Assembly (NCBI RefSeq): GCF_022698165.1
Contig: NZ_JALDAY010000001.1
Span: 248,001 to 312,000 of the forward strand
DNA from: Streptomyces cylindrosporus
GTDB lineage: Bacteria; Actinomycetota; Actinomycetes; Streptomycetales; Streptomycetaceae
Reading direction: 5' to 3'
Length of the DNA: 64,000 nt
Below are positions 63,640-64,000 of the stretch, in pieces. The notes below the pieces were generated by a model. It was not told where the DNA came from and did not search any database. It worked only from the letters and a program-made list of their open reading frames with translations. Position numbers and translations under genes: made by a program. How positions within the stretch are numbered: the stretch's first letter is position 1; the number at the start of each line of letters is the position of its first letter.

Positions 63640-64000
63640 ACCTCACGATCACCGACGTACGGCTGACCCCGATCCTGGTCGCCGACCCGCCGCTGCTCAA
63701 CACGCAGGGCGTGCACCAGCCGTACACGCCCCGGCTGATCGTCGAGGTCGAGACGGCCGACGGGGTCACGGGCGTCGGGGAGACGTACGGGGACACCAAG
63801 TACCTGGAACTCGCCCGGCCGTTCGCCGAGAAGCTGAAAGGTCGTCAAGTCAGTGATCTGAATGGGCTGTTCACGGTCGCCGACGAGGTCGCCGTCGACG
63901 ACGCCCGGGTCTCCGGACAGGTCGACGTCGGCGGGCTGCGCGGTGTCCAGACCGCCGACAAGCTCCGCCTGTCCGTCGTCTCCGGCTTCGAGGTCGCCTG
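63636..64000 (+). CDS. gudD: Glucarate dehydratase, N-terminal part (continues beyond window)
   Basis: The first 121 codons of an enolase-superfamily sugar-acid dehydratase: NLTITDVRLTPILVADPPLLN, GVHQPYTPRLIVEVETADGV, GVGETYGDTKYLELARPFAEKLKG. The close coupling to kdgD (overlap GTGA) and the family sequence identify glucarate dehydratase, which makes the KdgD substrate. The catalytic barrel lies outside the window. Confidence 0.85.
   Translation, partial: MNLTITDVRLTPILVADPPLLNTQGVHQPYTPRLIVEVETADGVTGVGETYGDTKYLELARPFAEKLKGRQVSDLNGLFTVADEVAVDDARVSGQVDVGGLRGVQTADKLRLSVVSGFEVA

Overview
The window is high-GC actinobacterial DNA and is almost certainly a Streptomyces chromosome core segment. 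The evidence is codon bias, GTG/TTG starts, many leaderless promoters, a CIRCE-controlled hrcA-dnaJ operon, and the order proB-proA, nadD-LCP-rsfS, leuS, degV, comEA-comEC, holA, rpsT, lepA, hemW, hrcA-dnaJ, rsmE. As I recall, this is the SCO25xx region of S. coelicolor.

Region 1 (1-4410) looks accessory. It has lower GC and holds the start of a SARP-type regulator (cut by the window edge, minus strand), two tandem secreted S1 serine proteases and a secreted phospholipase D-like protein. Three TTTCAGC heptamers at exact 11-bp spacing lie between the SARP gene and the first protease, in the place and geometry of a SARP operator.

Region 2 (4600-15060) is core metabolism and envelope: proB, a conserved small protein, proA, two single-pass membrane proteins sharing an N-terminal motif, an M48 metalloprotease, two 53-aa membrane peptides, nadD, a degenerate LCP protein, rsfS and a histidine phosphatase.

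Region 3 (15060-18400) has two identical tRNA-Ala(GGC) genes enclosing an XRE regulator/MFS exporter pair and two small zinc-ribbon proteins. Region 4 (18400-21400) is a translationally coupled NuoF-like iron-sulfur flavoprotein plus cytochrome b membrane protein.

Region 5 (21590-24800) is leuS behind a complete-looking leader-peptide attenuator (a leaderless 12-codon ORF with three Leu codons, an upstream hairpin and an intrinsic terminator). Region 6 (24850-37150) carries a membrane coiled-coil protein, DegV, the ComEA/ComEC DNA-uptake pair (ComEC with a 72-bp tandem repeat), arylamine N-acetyltransferase, a YceI protein, holA, rpsT and lepA.

Region 7 (37300-46071) holds a long-chain acyl-CoA ligase with a palindromic operator, a very large hybrid histidine kinase with six near-identical 92-aa HAMP repeats plus its response regulator, and a divergent HATPase-GAF-SpoIIE phosphatase. 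Region 8 (46100-54850) has hemW, Uma2, DUF3097, an MBL-fold hydrolase, the CIRCE-hrcA-dnaJ-NMO-rsmE-VOC run and a lipoprotein. Region 9 (54895-64000) has a Tricorn-type protease, a HIT protein, RNase Z, an adenosine/adenine deaminase, an MFS transporter ending in a dispersed Streptomyces repeat, and a glucarate module (iclR divergent from kdgD-gudD, the last cut by the window end).
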